A DNA stretch of 18,559 bases, from positions 1 through 18,559 of the forward strand of contig CAUDRX010000025.1 in NCBI GenBank assembly GCA_958451915.1. The letters run 5' to 3'. How positions within the stretch are numbered: the first letter of the stretch is position 1; each line of letters opens with the position of its first letter. This DNA comes from an uncultured Peptococcaceae bacterium (GTDB taxonomy: Bacteria > Bacillota > Peptococcia > Peptococcales > Peptococcaceae). The position numbers and the translations under genes are program-made. The notes under the pieces were generated by a model, which had not been told where the DNA came from, ran no database searches, and saw only the letters and a program-made list of their open reading frames with translations. Positions 12,660-18,559 of the stretch are shown here, one piece after another.

Positions 12660-13346
12660 ATGAATAAACCAACGATCATTTGTCATATGATGACCTCTGT
12701 GGACGGGCGCATAGACTGCGGCATGACCGCAAAGCTCACTGGGGTCGATGAATACTATGCAACCCTGAACGGTCTGTATGCACCAACGCGTGTCAGCGGC
12801 CGCCACACAGCTGCACTTGAGATGGCAGACAAAGATGTTGTTTTCGAACCAGATCATGCGCAGGCGTATGGACAGGAAGGGGTTTCCAGGAAAACGGATG
12901 CCGACGCTTACGAAGTCGTTGTTGATACCAAAGGCACCCTGCGCTGGGACAGTTGGGGGAAGGATGAAAAGCCGCTGATCATCATCACGAGTCAGAAGGT
13001 GACCAAAGACTACCTCGACTATCTGGACAGCCGGAACATCTCCTGGATCGTCTCTGGCGAAGCTTCTATCGATCTGGCACGTGCGTGTGAGATCCTGGCT
13101 GATGGCTTTGAGGTACGCCGCATGGCTGTTGTGGGCGGCGGCACGATCAATGCGGGGTTCCTGGATGCCGGCCTGCTGGATGAAGTGAGCGTGCTCATTG
13201 GTCCTGGTATCGATGGCCGCGGGGGCATGACTGCTGCTTTTGATGGGCTGCCAATGGACCGCGAGCCCTTCCGGCTGAAACTCGTCGAGAGTAAAGTTTT
13301 CGACAATGGCGCAGTTTTTCTGCGCTACCAGGTGAAAAGCGTATAA
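12660..13346 (+). CDS. RibD C-terminal-domain reductase (DHFR-like superfamily)
   Basis: This 228-residue protein is the stand-alone pyrimidine/pteridine reductase domain (RibD_C), which shares the dihydrofolate-reductase fold and uses NAD(P)H. Landmarks are MTSVDGRI (11-18), the GRHTA loop (47-51), LIIITSQ (106-112) and the nucleotide-binding VVGGGTINAGFLDAGLLDE (157-175) with GPGIDG after it. The zinc deaminase domain of bifunctional RibD is missing and no other riboflavin genes are adjacent, so riboflavin synthesis is not supported. Solitary members reduce varied or unknown substrates. GAAAGGACG precedes the ATG. A hairpin with T-run lies in the leader and another follows the gene, so it is probably monocistronic. 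Confidence 0.87.
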   Translation: MNKPTIICHMMTSVDGRIDCGMTAKLTGVDEYYATLNGLYAPTRVSGRHTAALEMADKDVVFEPDHAQAYGQEGVSRKTDADAYEVVVDTKGTLRWDSWGKDEKPLIIITSQKVTKDYLDYLDSRNISWIVSGEASIDLARACEILADGFEVRRMAVVGGGTINAGFLDAGLLDEVSVLIGPGIDGRGGMTAAFDGLPMDREPFRLKLVESKVFDNGAVFLRYQVKSV

Positions 13347-13370
13347 CTGGGAGAAACGCTGCATGGTGTT

Positions 13371-13405
13371 GCACGGGTGACAACGATCCCCGTGCGGTAT
13401 TTTTT
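13371..13405 (+). terminator. Probable terminator after the RibD-like gene
   Basis: GCACGGG (13371-13377) pairs with CCCGTGC (13389-13395), and a T-run begins four bases later (13400-13405). A second GCACGGG copy at 13418-13424 could pair with the same CCCGTGC, giving an alternative fold. Confidence 0.65.
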
Positions 13406-13407
13406 CT

Positions 13408-13435
13408 TTTCAAGGCTGCACGGGTAGGGTATGAT
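13408..13435 (+). promoter_or_regulatory. Probable promoter of the LysR gene
   Basis: TATGAT (13430-13435) is a good -10. The best -35 is TTTCAA (13408-13413) at 16 bases, a weak match. The start would be near 13442, about 40 bases before the ATG. Confidence 0.45.
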
Positions 13436-13483
13436 AAGTACAGAAGATATTGCGTGTGCATCATTGACGAAAAGAGGGGGACC

Positions 13484-14419
13484 ATGCAGCTTAATCAATT
13501 TCGATTTCTCATTGCGGTCGATAAATACGGATCGATCTCCAAAGCGGCCCAGGAACTATACATTTCGCAGTCAACGATCAGTCTGTCGCTGATCAATCTT
13601 GAGGAAGAGCTTGGTTTTGTGCTCCTGAACCGTTCGAAACGCGGCGTGACACTGACGCCGGAAGGGAAGGAAGTGCTCAAACGGGCACAGACGATCCAGG
13701 CAGCGCTGGAGAGTTTGCGCGAGATCGACAGCGTCGAGGATCAGATCATTGGGGATGTGCGCATTGGCGGCAACAGCCATTTTGGCATGAATATCATCAC
13801 CGATATGATGCTCCAGATCAAGCCGCAATATGAAGGGGTGCGCGTGCACGCGCAGCGTGACGGCATCAAGGAAGTGCTGAAAAAGATCGCTCAGAATGAG
13901 TTGGATCTGGCGTTCATCAATTATAATGATGTGGAAGCGCTGGAAGTGGTCAATGATCTCAAGCGTTCGCAGCTGGAGTTCCACAAGATCTTCTCAGACC
14001 AGCTCTGCATCTGTACCAGAGCGGAACATCCATTACAAAAACGCGATTCGGTGCGTTTTGCAGATGTGGCGGCGTATGAACGCGTGACCATGACGACCGC
14101 GCGAAATCCGCTGATGGCGAGGCATTTTGGCGTGCGCTTTGATGAGGAACGGCTGATCACTCTGGATGATGTGCTCAACTTGCGCAAATATGTAGCGGCT
14201 ACCGATGCCATCGTGCTCATGCCGCGCAATGAAGCACTGCGATCGAATCAGACTTACAGCTATCAGTTGAGCATCCTTGAAGTGGAAGATTTCAACATTG
14301 CTCTTGCAGGCGGCTGGGTGCATCACAGCACCCATGAGATGACGGCTGCTGAGAACTGCGTGGTCAATGCGCTGGAGAATGTCTGTGAAACCTATCTCGA
14401 TATGGCAGGGCTGCATTGA
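13484..14419 (+). CDS. LysR-family transcriptional regulator
   Basis: This 311-residue regulator has an N-terminal winged HTH (about 1-60), with SISKAAQELYISQSTISLSLINLEEELG containing the recognition helix and TLTPEG in the wing. The periplasmic-binding-protein-like effector domain (about 90-300) contains FINYNDVEAL and LDDVLNLRKYVAATDAIVLMPR, the latter typical of the second lobe. The ATG at 13484 follows AAGAGGGGG; a GTG ten codons upstream lacks a site. It is co-directional with, and about 250 bases upstream of, the permease-ferredoxin-flavoprotein operon, from which a terminator separates it. It is the likely activator of that operon, with the transported compound or its derivative as co-inducer (inference). 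Confidence 0.92.
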   Translation: MQLNQFRFLIAVDKYGSISKAAQELYISQSTISLSLINLEEELGFVLLNRSKRGVTLTPEGKEVLKRAQTIQAALESLREIDSVEDQIIGDVRIGGNSHFGMNIITDMMLQIKPQYEGVRVHAQRDGIKEVLKKIAQNELDLAFINYNDVEALEVVNDLKRSQLEFHKIFSDQLCICTRAEHPLQKRDSVRFADVAAYERVTMTTARNPLMARHFGVRFDEERLITLDDVLNLRKYVAATDAIVLMPRNEALRSNQTYSYQLSILEVEDFNIALAGGWVHHSTHEMTAAENCVVNALENVCETYLDMAGLH

Positions 14420-14435
14420 GGCAGCTTCGTGCAAA

Positions 14436-14466
14436 GGCCTGTGTGATTCACACAGGTCTTCTTTTT
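14436..14466 (+). terminator. Terminator after the LysR gene
   Basis: CCTGTGTG (14438-14445) pairs with CACACAGG (14449-14456) around a 3-nt loop, followed by TCTTCTTTTT. It separates the regulator transcript from the permease operon. Confidence 0.8.
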
Positions 14467-14505
14467 ATGCGCTTTTTCGATGGGAGGGCGGCTGTGGTCA
14501 TAGTT

Positions 14506-14568
14506 TTTATTAATGATTTATATTGATAAACCAGGCTTTTAGATTCCATAAGCCGGATGTATCATAAT
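14506..14568 (+). promoter_or_regulatory. Putative LysR-regulated promoter of the permease operon
   Basis: CATAAT (14563-14568) is a plausible -10, but the -35 region (around 14539-14545, TTAGATT) is poor, as expected at an activator-dependent promoter. About 57 bases before the predicted start, an AT-rich dyad TTTAT-N15-ATAAA (14506-14510, 14526-14530) sits near where LysR recognition sites commonly lie. Regulator binding is inferred. Confidence 0.4.
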
Positions 14569-14577
14569 GGCGTGGAA

Positions 14578-14627
14578 AGAGATCACGTGAAAAGATGATG
14601 GCCATCACTGGATCCCACGAGATCTTT
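14578..14627 (+). other. Two-level hairpin at the 5' end of the permease mRNA
   Basis: AGAGATCACGTG (14578-14589) can pair with CACGAGATCTTT (14616-14627) over 12 positions, with one A-A mismatch and one G-U pair. The enclosed 26 nt contains the perfect 12-bp palindrome TGATGGCCATCA (14596-14607). If transcription starts near 14575 this forms a 5'-terminal hairpin. It could equally be a DNA operator. No T-run follows. Confidence 0.5.
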
Positions 14628-14667
14628 GACTGAGAAAAGATTCGCACTTTCCAGAGGAGTGGTTGTT

Positions 14668-16122
14668 ATGTCAGAGGCAGTAAAAAAGAAAAACACTGCG
14701 TATTATATCAATTCGATCATCACCTTGGTGATCATCTTCGGATTTGGTCAGCTTCCTGCAGTAGCGCCATTGACGCCCTTGGGCATGAACCTGATAGGCA
14801 TCTTTCTGGGGCTGTTGTACGGCTGGATCTTTGTTGACATCGTCTGGCCAAGCATGGCGGGGCTTCTGGCACTGATGCTGATCGGTGGGATGGCGCCGAA
14901 GGTCCTTTTGAACTCGAGCTTCGGGGATCCGATCGTCGTCATGATGTTCTTTATCTTTATCTTCTGCGCAGCGATCGATGAACACGGCTTGTCCCGTTTC
15001 ATCTCGCTATGGTTCATCACCCGTAAATTTGTACAGGGGAAGCCTTGGGCCTTTACATTTATCTTTTTGGCGTCGATCTTCATTCTCGGCGGGCTTACGA
15101 GTGCATCACCGGCGGCGTTGATCGGTTGGGCGATCCTTTATGCAATCTGTGACCTGGTCGGCTACAAAAAGGGTGACGGTTATCCAACGATGATGGTCTT
15201 TGCGATCGTGTTTGCGGCGCAGGTCGGGATGTCGATGATCCCGTTCAAGCAGGTGCCGCTGACGGTCCTCGGGGCGTTCTCCAACATCACCGGTATGACC
15301 ATTGACTATGCCAAATACATGCTCATCGCCATCGCCTGCTGCATCGTTTGCGCGGTGCTCTTGCTCCTGGTCTGCAAGTTCATCTTTAAACCGGACGTTT
15401 CAAAACTGATCAAACTGGATGCTAAGCAGCTTGATAAAACCGGCGATGGTCTCAAGCTCAACAAGACCCAGAAAATCGTCTTCGGTTTCCTGTCAGCGTT
15501 GGTTCTCTGCCTGCTTTTGCCAAGCTTCCTGCCAAAAGAATTCTTTCTTTGCCGCTTCCTGAACGGCATCGGCAACACAGGTGTCTGCATTTTCATCGTT
15601 GCCCTCATGTGCTTCCTCAAGGTTGATGGCAAACCGCTGATGCGGATCAAAAAGGCGATCGACAACGGTGTTGCCTGGGGGATCATCTTCCTTTTGGCAG
15701 CTGTGCAGCCGCTGTCCACGGCGATGACCGCTGAAGAGAGCGGCATCACCGAATGGATGATGGGAATCCTCAATCCGATCTTCGGCGGCAAGAGCCCAGT
15801 CTTCTTCATGGTCGTCATCGGTTTCGTTGCAGCAATGGTTACGAACGTGATGAACAACGGAGCCCTCGGTGTGGCGCTGATGCCGATCGTCTGGAGCTAT
15901 TGCTCGGCAAACGGCATCGATCCTCAGCTTTCTGTCATCATCGTTGTCATGGGTGTGCATCTGGCCTTCCTGACGCCAGCCGCCAGCTCCAGTGCTTCCC
16001 TGCTCCATGGTAATGAATGGATCGATACAAAGAGCATCATGAAATCGGCAACGCCGGTGGTATTGATCTCTTGGATCGCGATCACGATCATTACCGTCGG
16101 CCTTGGTTCGATTCTGTTCTAA
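14668..16122 (+). CDS. DASS/SLC13-like anion permease
   Basis: This 484-residue polytopic protein has about 11-13 hydrophobic segments and belongs, by pattern, to the ion transporter superfamily that includes the divalent anion:Na+ symporters (DASS/SLC13). Supporting motifs are two polar hairpin-like regions, LTSASPAA (143-150) and TNVMNNGALGVALMP (392-406), plus the late TPAASSSASLLHGNE (436-450). A more charged cytoplasmic stretch (about 241-268) divides two halves. Substrates in the family are di- and tricarboxylates or sulfate; none can be assigned. The ATG at 14668 has AGAGGAG eight bases upstream; an upstream in-frame start at 14626 would lie in the leader hairpin. It is the first gene of a probable operon and likely imports the substrate of the downstream redox enzyme. 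Confidence 0.85.
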   Translation: MSEAVKKKNTAYYINSIITLVIIFGFGQLPAVAPLTPLGMNLIGIFLGLLYGWIFVDIVWPSMAGLLALMLIGGMAPKVLLNSSFGDPIVVMMFFIFIFCAAIDEHGLSRFISLWFITRKFVQGKPWAFTFIFLASIFILGGLTSASPAALIGWAILYAICDLVGYKKGDGYPTMMVFAIVFAAQVGMSMIPFKQVPLTVLGAFSNITGMTIDYAKYMLIAIACCIVCAVLLLLVCKFIFKPDVSKLIKLDAKQLDKTGDGLKLNKTQKIVFGFLSALVLCLLLPSFLPKEFFLCRFLNGIGNTGVCIFIVALMCFLKVDGKPLMRIKKAIDNGVAWGIIFLLAAVQPLSTAMTAEESGITEWMMGILNPIFGGKSPVFFMVVIGFVAAMVTNVMNNGALGVALMPIVWSYCSANGIDPQLSVIIVVMGVHLAFLTPAASSSASLLHGNEWIDTKSIMKSATPVVLISWIAITIITVGLGSILF

Positions 16123-16159
16123 TCTCGTCATAAAAAATTTAAGAAAGAGGTGTTGGCCT

Positions 16160-16438
16160 ATGCCACCAATCATTGACAAAGAAAAATGCATCGAATGCGG
16201 GACCTGCGCGCAGATCTGCCCGCTGGACGTCATCCGTTTTGTAAAGGATGAAAGCGGAAAGAAGATCGTGAAGGTGAAATACCCTTACGAATGCTGGCAC
16301 TGCCGTGCCTGCGTCAAGGACTGCCCAAAGGGTGCGATCACCATGCGCTATCCATTGTCTCACATGATGTTTACGATGGAACTGTCAGATGAAAAGATTG
16401 CTGAGAATAAGAAGCTTGCAGCAGGAGGTGTTGAATGA
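16160..16438 (+). CDS. Two-[4Fe-4S] ferredoxin subunit (AprB-like, short)
   Basis: This 92-residue electron-transfer protein has two complete cluster motifs, C10-x2-C13-x2-C16-x3-C20-P and C45-x2-C48-x2-C51-x3-C55-P, as in bacterial ferredoxins and the beta subunit of adenylylsulfate reductase. The CWHCRACVKDCPKGAI stretch is particularly AprB-like. It lacks the long C-terminal tail that in AprB wraps around the alpha subunit, ending instead about 37 residues after the last cysteine in a K/E-rich helix. The ATG at 16160 follows AAGAAAGAGGTG. The stop overlaps the flavoprotein start by four bases, so the two are translationally coupled. It likely feeds electrons between a cytosolic carrier and the flavin. 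It has no signal peptide. Confidence 0.9.
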   Translation: MPPIIDKEKCIECGTCAQICPLDVIRFVKDESGKKIVKVKYPYECWHCRACVKDCPKGAITMRYPLSHMMFTMELSDEKIAENKKLAAGGVE

Positions 16439-18126
16439 TGGATGTTAAGGTTCGTGACGAGATCATTAAAACAGAGTATCTGATCATTGGCGGTGGTGTT
16501 GCTGGTCTCATGAGCGCCATCACAGCGGCTGGCCTGGGCGTTGACGTCCTTATCGCTGAAAAGGCGGATACGCGCCGCAGCGGTTCTGGCTGCGGGGGCA
16601 ACGATCATTTTATGTGTTACATCCCTTCTGAGCATGGCGACGATTTCGAGCGTGTCATCTCAGAGATCAATGAAGGCATGGAAGGCGGCCCTTGGCAGGA
16701 TCCAGCCATGCTGCGCAAGATGATGCGCCGTACCGAGAGCGTTGTCAAACGCTGGGAAGAATGGGGCATCAACATGAAGCCGACCGGTAAGTACAATTTC
16801 GAAGGACACACAATGCCTAGCCGTCAGTGCTACCATCTCAAATACGATGGCGCGAACCAGAAACGGGTACTCACCAATGAAGCCCGTAAAAACGGCGCCA
16901 AGATCATGAACAAGCTCTACATCAATGACATCCTGACGAATGACGAAGGGCGTGCTGTCGGAGCGATCGGTTTCATCCTTGCTGATGATGTGCCGGAAGT
17001 TGTCATCATCCAGTGCAAGGCTGTGCTGGTAGCGACTGCACAGGCGATGCGCATGTATCCAAACGTCAACCCGGCCTACATCTTCAACACCCACAGTTGT
17101 CCGGCAGCGGCCGGCGGTGCGGCGATCGCTTACCGCGCAGGCTGTAAGCTCGTTAATATCGACGTGCCTTATCGTCATGCTGGTGTCAAAGGTTTTGCAC
17201 GCAGCGGCAAAGCGACCTGGTTCGGTGTGATCAGTGACATCAATGGTGATTCTATCAGCCCATTCTGCCAGGCGCCAGACCGCAAACGCGGCGATGCGCT
17301 CATGGATATCAACCCTGGCGTCTTCACCAAGCGCCTTGATAATGGCACTGGCCCAACCTTCATGAACTGCACCGGCTACAGTGAAGAAGATCACACTTAT
17401 CAGCACAAGCAGTTCAAATGCGAAGGCATCGACTCGATCACCGACTATCTTGACAAACGTGGCATCGATCTGCACAAGAGCATGGTCGAGTTCGGGACTT
17501 ATGATTATTCTCTTTCCCAGCGCGGTATCGACATCGGCCTTGATGCTTCCACCAATGTTCCAGGCATCTATGCTGCCGGCATCTGCTGCGGCAATGTGCG
17601 CGGCAACATCACCAGTGCCTCTGTTTGGGGTGACGTTGCCGGCGAATCCGTCGCCGAATATGTGAAGACCGTCGATGAATATGATGTTTCCGGCGACCCG
17701 GCGATCCAGGCACATATCGATTTTTATAACAAACTGATGAACCGTCCGGAAGGTGCCGACTGGCTCGAAGCCAACTCCAGCCTCCAGGTCATCATGAATG
17801 ACTATGTTGGGCTCAAGCTGCGCAGCGAAGACATGATGCGCGCTGGTATCAAATACCTCGATGACCTTAAAGCTTACGCCCAGAGCGATATCGGCTGCGA
17901 CGATGCCCACCAGCTCATGCGCACGATGGAGCTCTTTGATCTCATCGACCTGGCCAAGGCTGTCGCTATCACCTCCCGCAATCGCAAAGAGAGCCGCGGC
18001 AACCACAAGCGCATCGACTATGATTACACCAACCCACTCCTCACGGGCATGTTCCAGACCATCCACCTCGACAAAGACGGCGAACCGGTCCTGGAATGGC
18101 GCAAACGTGTGATGAAAGAACAATAA
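16435..18126 (+). CDS. FAD-dependent oxidoreductase alpha subunit (FrdA/SdhA/AprA superfamily)
   Basis: This 563-residue flavoprotein has the dinucleotide-binding motif IIGGGVAGLMSAI (17-29), RRSGSGCGGNDHF (47-59) contacting FAD, the EEWGI segment (108-112) and the second FAD motif VPGIYAAGICCGNVRGN (375-391). A helical C-terminal domain follows. The superfamily includes fumarate reductase, succinate dehydrogenase and adenylylsulfate reductase. Where fumarate reductases have YHPTG, this protein has YRHAG (246-250), and the HYTMGGI region is also unlike FrdA, so fumarate is not a supported substrate. EEWG, the ferredoxin partner and the GKATW region recall AprA. No sulfate adenylyltransferase or membrane electron-transfer gene is present. 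No twin-arginine or Sec signal is seen, so the complex is cytosolic. AGGAGG lies six bases before ATG 16435; the next codon is also ATG. Confidence 0.88.
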   Translation: MMDVKVRDEIIKTEYLIIGGGVAGLMSAITAAGLGVDVLIAEKADTRRSGSGCGGNDHFMCYIPSEHGDDFERVISEINEGMEGGPWQDPAMLRKMMRRTESVVKRWEEWGINMKPTGKYNFEGHTMPSRQCYHLKYDGANQKRVLTNEARKNGAKIMNKLYINDILTNDEGRAVGAIGFILADDVPEVVIIQCKAVLVATAQAMRMYPNVNPAYIFNTHSCPAAAGGAAIAYRAGCKLVNIDVPYRHAGVKGFARSGKATWFGVISDINGDSISPFCQAPDRKRGDALMDINPGVFTKRLDNGTGPTFMNCTGYSEEDHTYQHKQFKCEGIDSITDYLDKRGIDLHKSMVEFGTYDYSLSQRGIDIGLDASTNVPGIYAAGICCGNVRGNITSASVWGDVAGESVAEYVKTVDEYDVSGDPAIQAHIDFYNKLMNRPEGADWLEANSSLQVIMNDYVGLKLRSEDMMRAGIKYLDDLKAYAQSDIGCDDAHQLMRTMELFDLIDLAKAVAITSRNRKESRGNHKRIDYDYTNPLLTGMFQTIHLDKDGEPVLEWRKRVMKEQ

Positions 18127-18159
18127 CTCCCTTTCTCATCCTTTCATCCCCTTATCAGG

Positions 18160-18195
18160 CGGCGCACAGGTTTCTCCTGTGCGCCGTTTCTTTTT
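18160..18195 (+). terminator. Terminator of the permease-ferredoxin-flavoprotein operon
   Basis: CGGCGCACAGG (18160-18170) pairs perfectly with CCTGTGCGCCG (18176-18186) around TTTCT, followed by TTTCTTTTT. It is the only terminator seen after 14466, supporting a three-gene transcript. Confidence 0.92.
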
Positions 18196-18249
18196 GGATA
18201 CAAATAAGGTACCGGATGGTGTCGATATGGTATCAAAACCGCAAAAGCG

Positions 18250-18278
18250 TTGAAGGCCGTTGGCGAAAGTGTTACGAT
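18250..18278 (+). promoter_or_regulatory. Probable promoter of the GtrA-family gene
   Basis: TTGAAG (18250-18255) and TACGAT (18273-18278) are 17 bases apart. TGAAG (18251-18255) and CTTCA (18281-18285) form an imperfect inverted repeat across the promoter. The leader to the ATG is about 70 nt. Confidence 0.5.
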
Positions 18279-18355
18279 GGCTTCAATGCTCTTTCAGATA
18301 AGAGTAAGGTTCAAATGTTATCATGATCATCAGTCAGAGGAAGGAGGCCAGGAGG

Positions 18356-18559
18356 ATGCGCGAACGACTTTTGAAACGATATGGCGAGCAGGGGCGGTAT
18401 CTGATCGTGGGCGGCTGTACGACAGCGATCAATTATGCGCTGTATTTTGCCTTGAACGCCTGCGGCCTCTATTACGTGGTGAGCAACGTGCTGGCCTGGG
18501 TCGGTGCGGTGGCTTTTTCGTATTTTGCCAATGGCGCCTGGGTCTATCGCGCTGCCTCT
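18356..18559 (+). CDS. GtrA-family membrane protein, N-terminal part (cut by window end)
   Basis: The open frame runs off the window after 68 codons. It begins MRERLLKRYGEQGRYLIVGG and continues with CTTAINYALYFAL, GLYYVVSNVLAW and FSYFANGAWVY, matching the start of GtrA-family proteins: a basic N-terminus, then membrane helices at about residues 14-34 and 38-62. These small four-helix proteins are implicated in translocating lipid-linked sugars for cell-surface glycosylation. AAGGAGG (18341-18347) lies eight bases before this ATG; a second AGGAGG abuts it directly. An in-frame ATG at 18323 is possible but has no site. The remainder, usually about 120-150 residues in total, lies outside. Confidence 0.85.
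   Translation, partial: MRERLLKRYGEQGRYLIVGGCTTAINYALYFALNACGLYYVVSNVLAWVGAVAFSYFANGAWVYRAAS

Noticed and set aside
12660..13346. Bifunctional RibD of riboflavin synthesis
   Set aside because: The cytidine-deaminase-like zinc domain is absent, no ribE/ribA/ribH genes follow, and I see no FMN riboswitch upstream.
14626..14667. Longer start for the anion permease
   Set aside because: The first ATG lies within the leader hairpin without a Shine-Dalgarno sequence. The internal ATG at 14668 has AGAGGAG at ideal spacing.
16660..18123. 487-codon minus-strand open frame opposite the flavoprotein gene
   Set aside because: It is a long antisense shadow of a codon-biased gene. The translated sequence has no family motifs and there is no minus-strand ribosome site or promoter.
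16435..18126. Assignment of the flavoprotein as fumarate reductase or as true adenylylsulfate reductase
   Set aside because: The HPT substrate motif is replaced by RHA, the AprB tail is missing from the partner, and no sat, apr-associated or quinone-linked genes are adjacent. Superfamily assignment only is justified.

Overview
The window looks like a chromosomal segment of an anaerobic member of the Bacillota (Firmicutes), plausibly of the Erysipelotrichia or Clostridia. The main evidence is the core gene order radA-disA-yacL-ispD-ispF-mrnC-rlmB-yacP, which is the clpC-to-sigH neighbourhood known from Bacillus and relatives. Supporting signs are strong AGGAGG-type ribosome binding sites, sigma-A-like promoters, a YtrA-type GntR/ABC operon and tRNA genes that do not encode CCA. 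G+C is moderate (roughly 50-55% by eye) and fairly even. I see no insertion sequence, integrase, phage gene or CRISPR array. The genus cannot be fixed from sequence alone.

Layout. (1) 63-3144, all on the minus strand: a GntR(YtrA)-ATPase-permease operon whose promoter is embedded in two concentric inverted repeats; an NfsA/NfrA-like nitroreductase followed by two hairpin terminators; and two tRNA-Thr genes (CGU, UGU) with their own promoter and terminator. (2) 3145-3503, a divergent intergenic region with a promoter and a structured leader in front of a solitary small XRE regulator (3504-3743). (3) 3848-12015, the plus-strand housekeeping block: radA, disA and the PIN/TRAM gene yacL; a terminator; then a new transcription unit ispD-ispF-mrnC-thyA with overlapping genes; a terminator; then folA-rlmB-yacP, again overlapping. 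gltX, cysE and cysS, often found here, are absent, and the thymidylate/folate pair thyA-folA sits between mrnC and rlmB. (4) 12026-12497, a tRNA operon (Tyr, initiator Met, Thr-GGU, elongator Met) with a strong promoter, a foldable leader and a strong terminator. (5) 12660-13346, an orphan RibD-C/DHFR-like reductase preceded by a hairpin plus T-run. (6) 13484-18126, a LysR regulator followed by an apparent three-gene operon: a DASS/SLC13-like anion permease, a two-cluster [4Fe-4S] ferredoxin subunit and an FAD flavoprotein of the FrdA/SdhA/AprA superfamily. (7) 18356 to the edge, the start of a GtrA-family membrane protein.

Working together: radA and disA link DNA repair/recombination with c-di-AMP synthesis. 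ispD and ispF are two steps of the MEP isoprenoid pathway. mrnC and rlmB mature and modify 23S rRNA. thyA and folA form the dTMP/tetrahydrofolate cycle. The most unusual unit is the LysR-permease-ferredoxin-flavoprotein cassette. It resembles an import-and-reduce system for an organic or sulfur-containing anion, but the flavoprotein lacks the fumarate-reductase HPT motif and the ferredoxin lacks the long AprB tail. The substrate cannot be named from sequence, and this is the best candidate here for an undescribed system.
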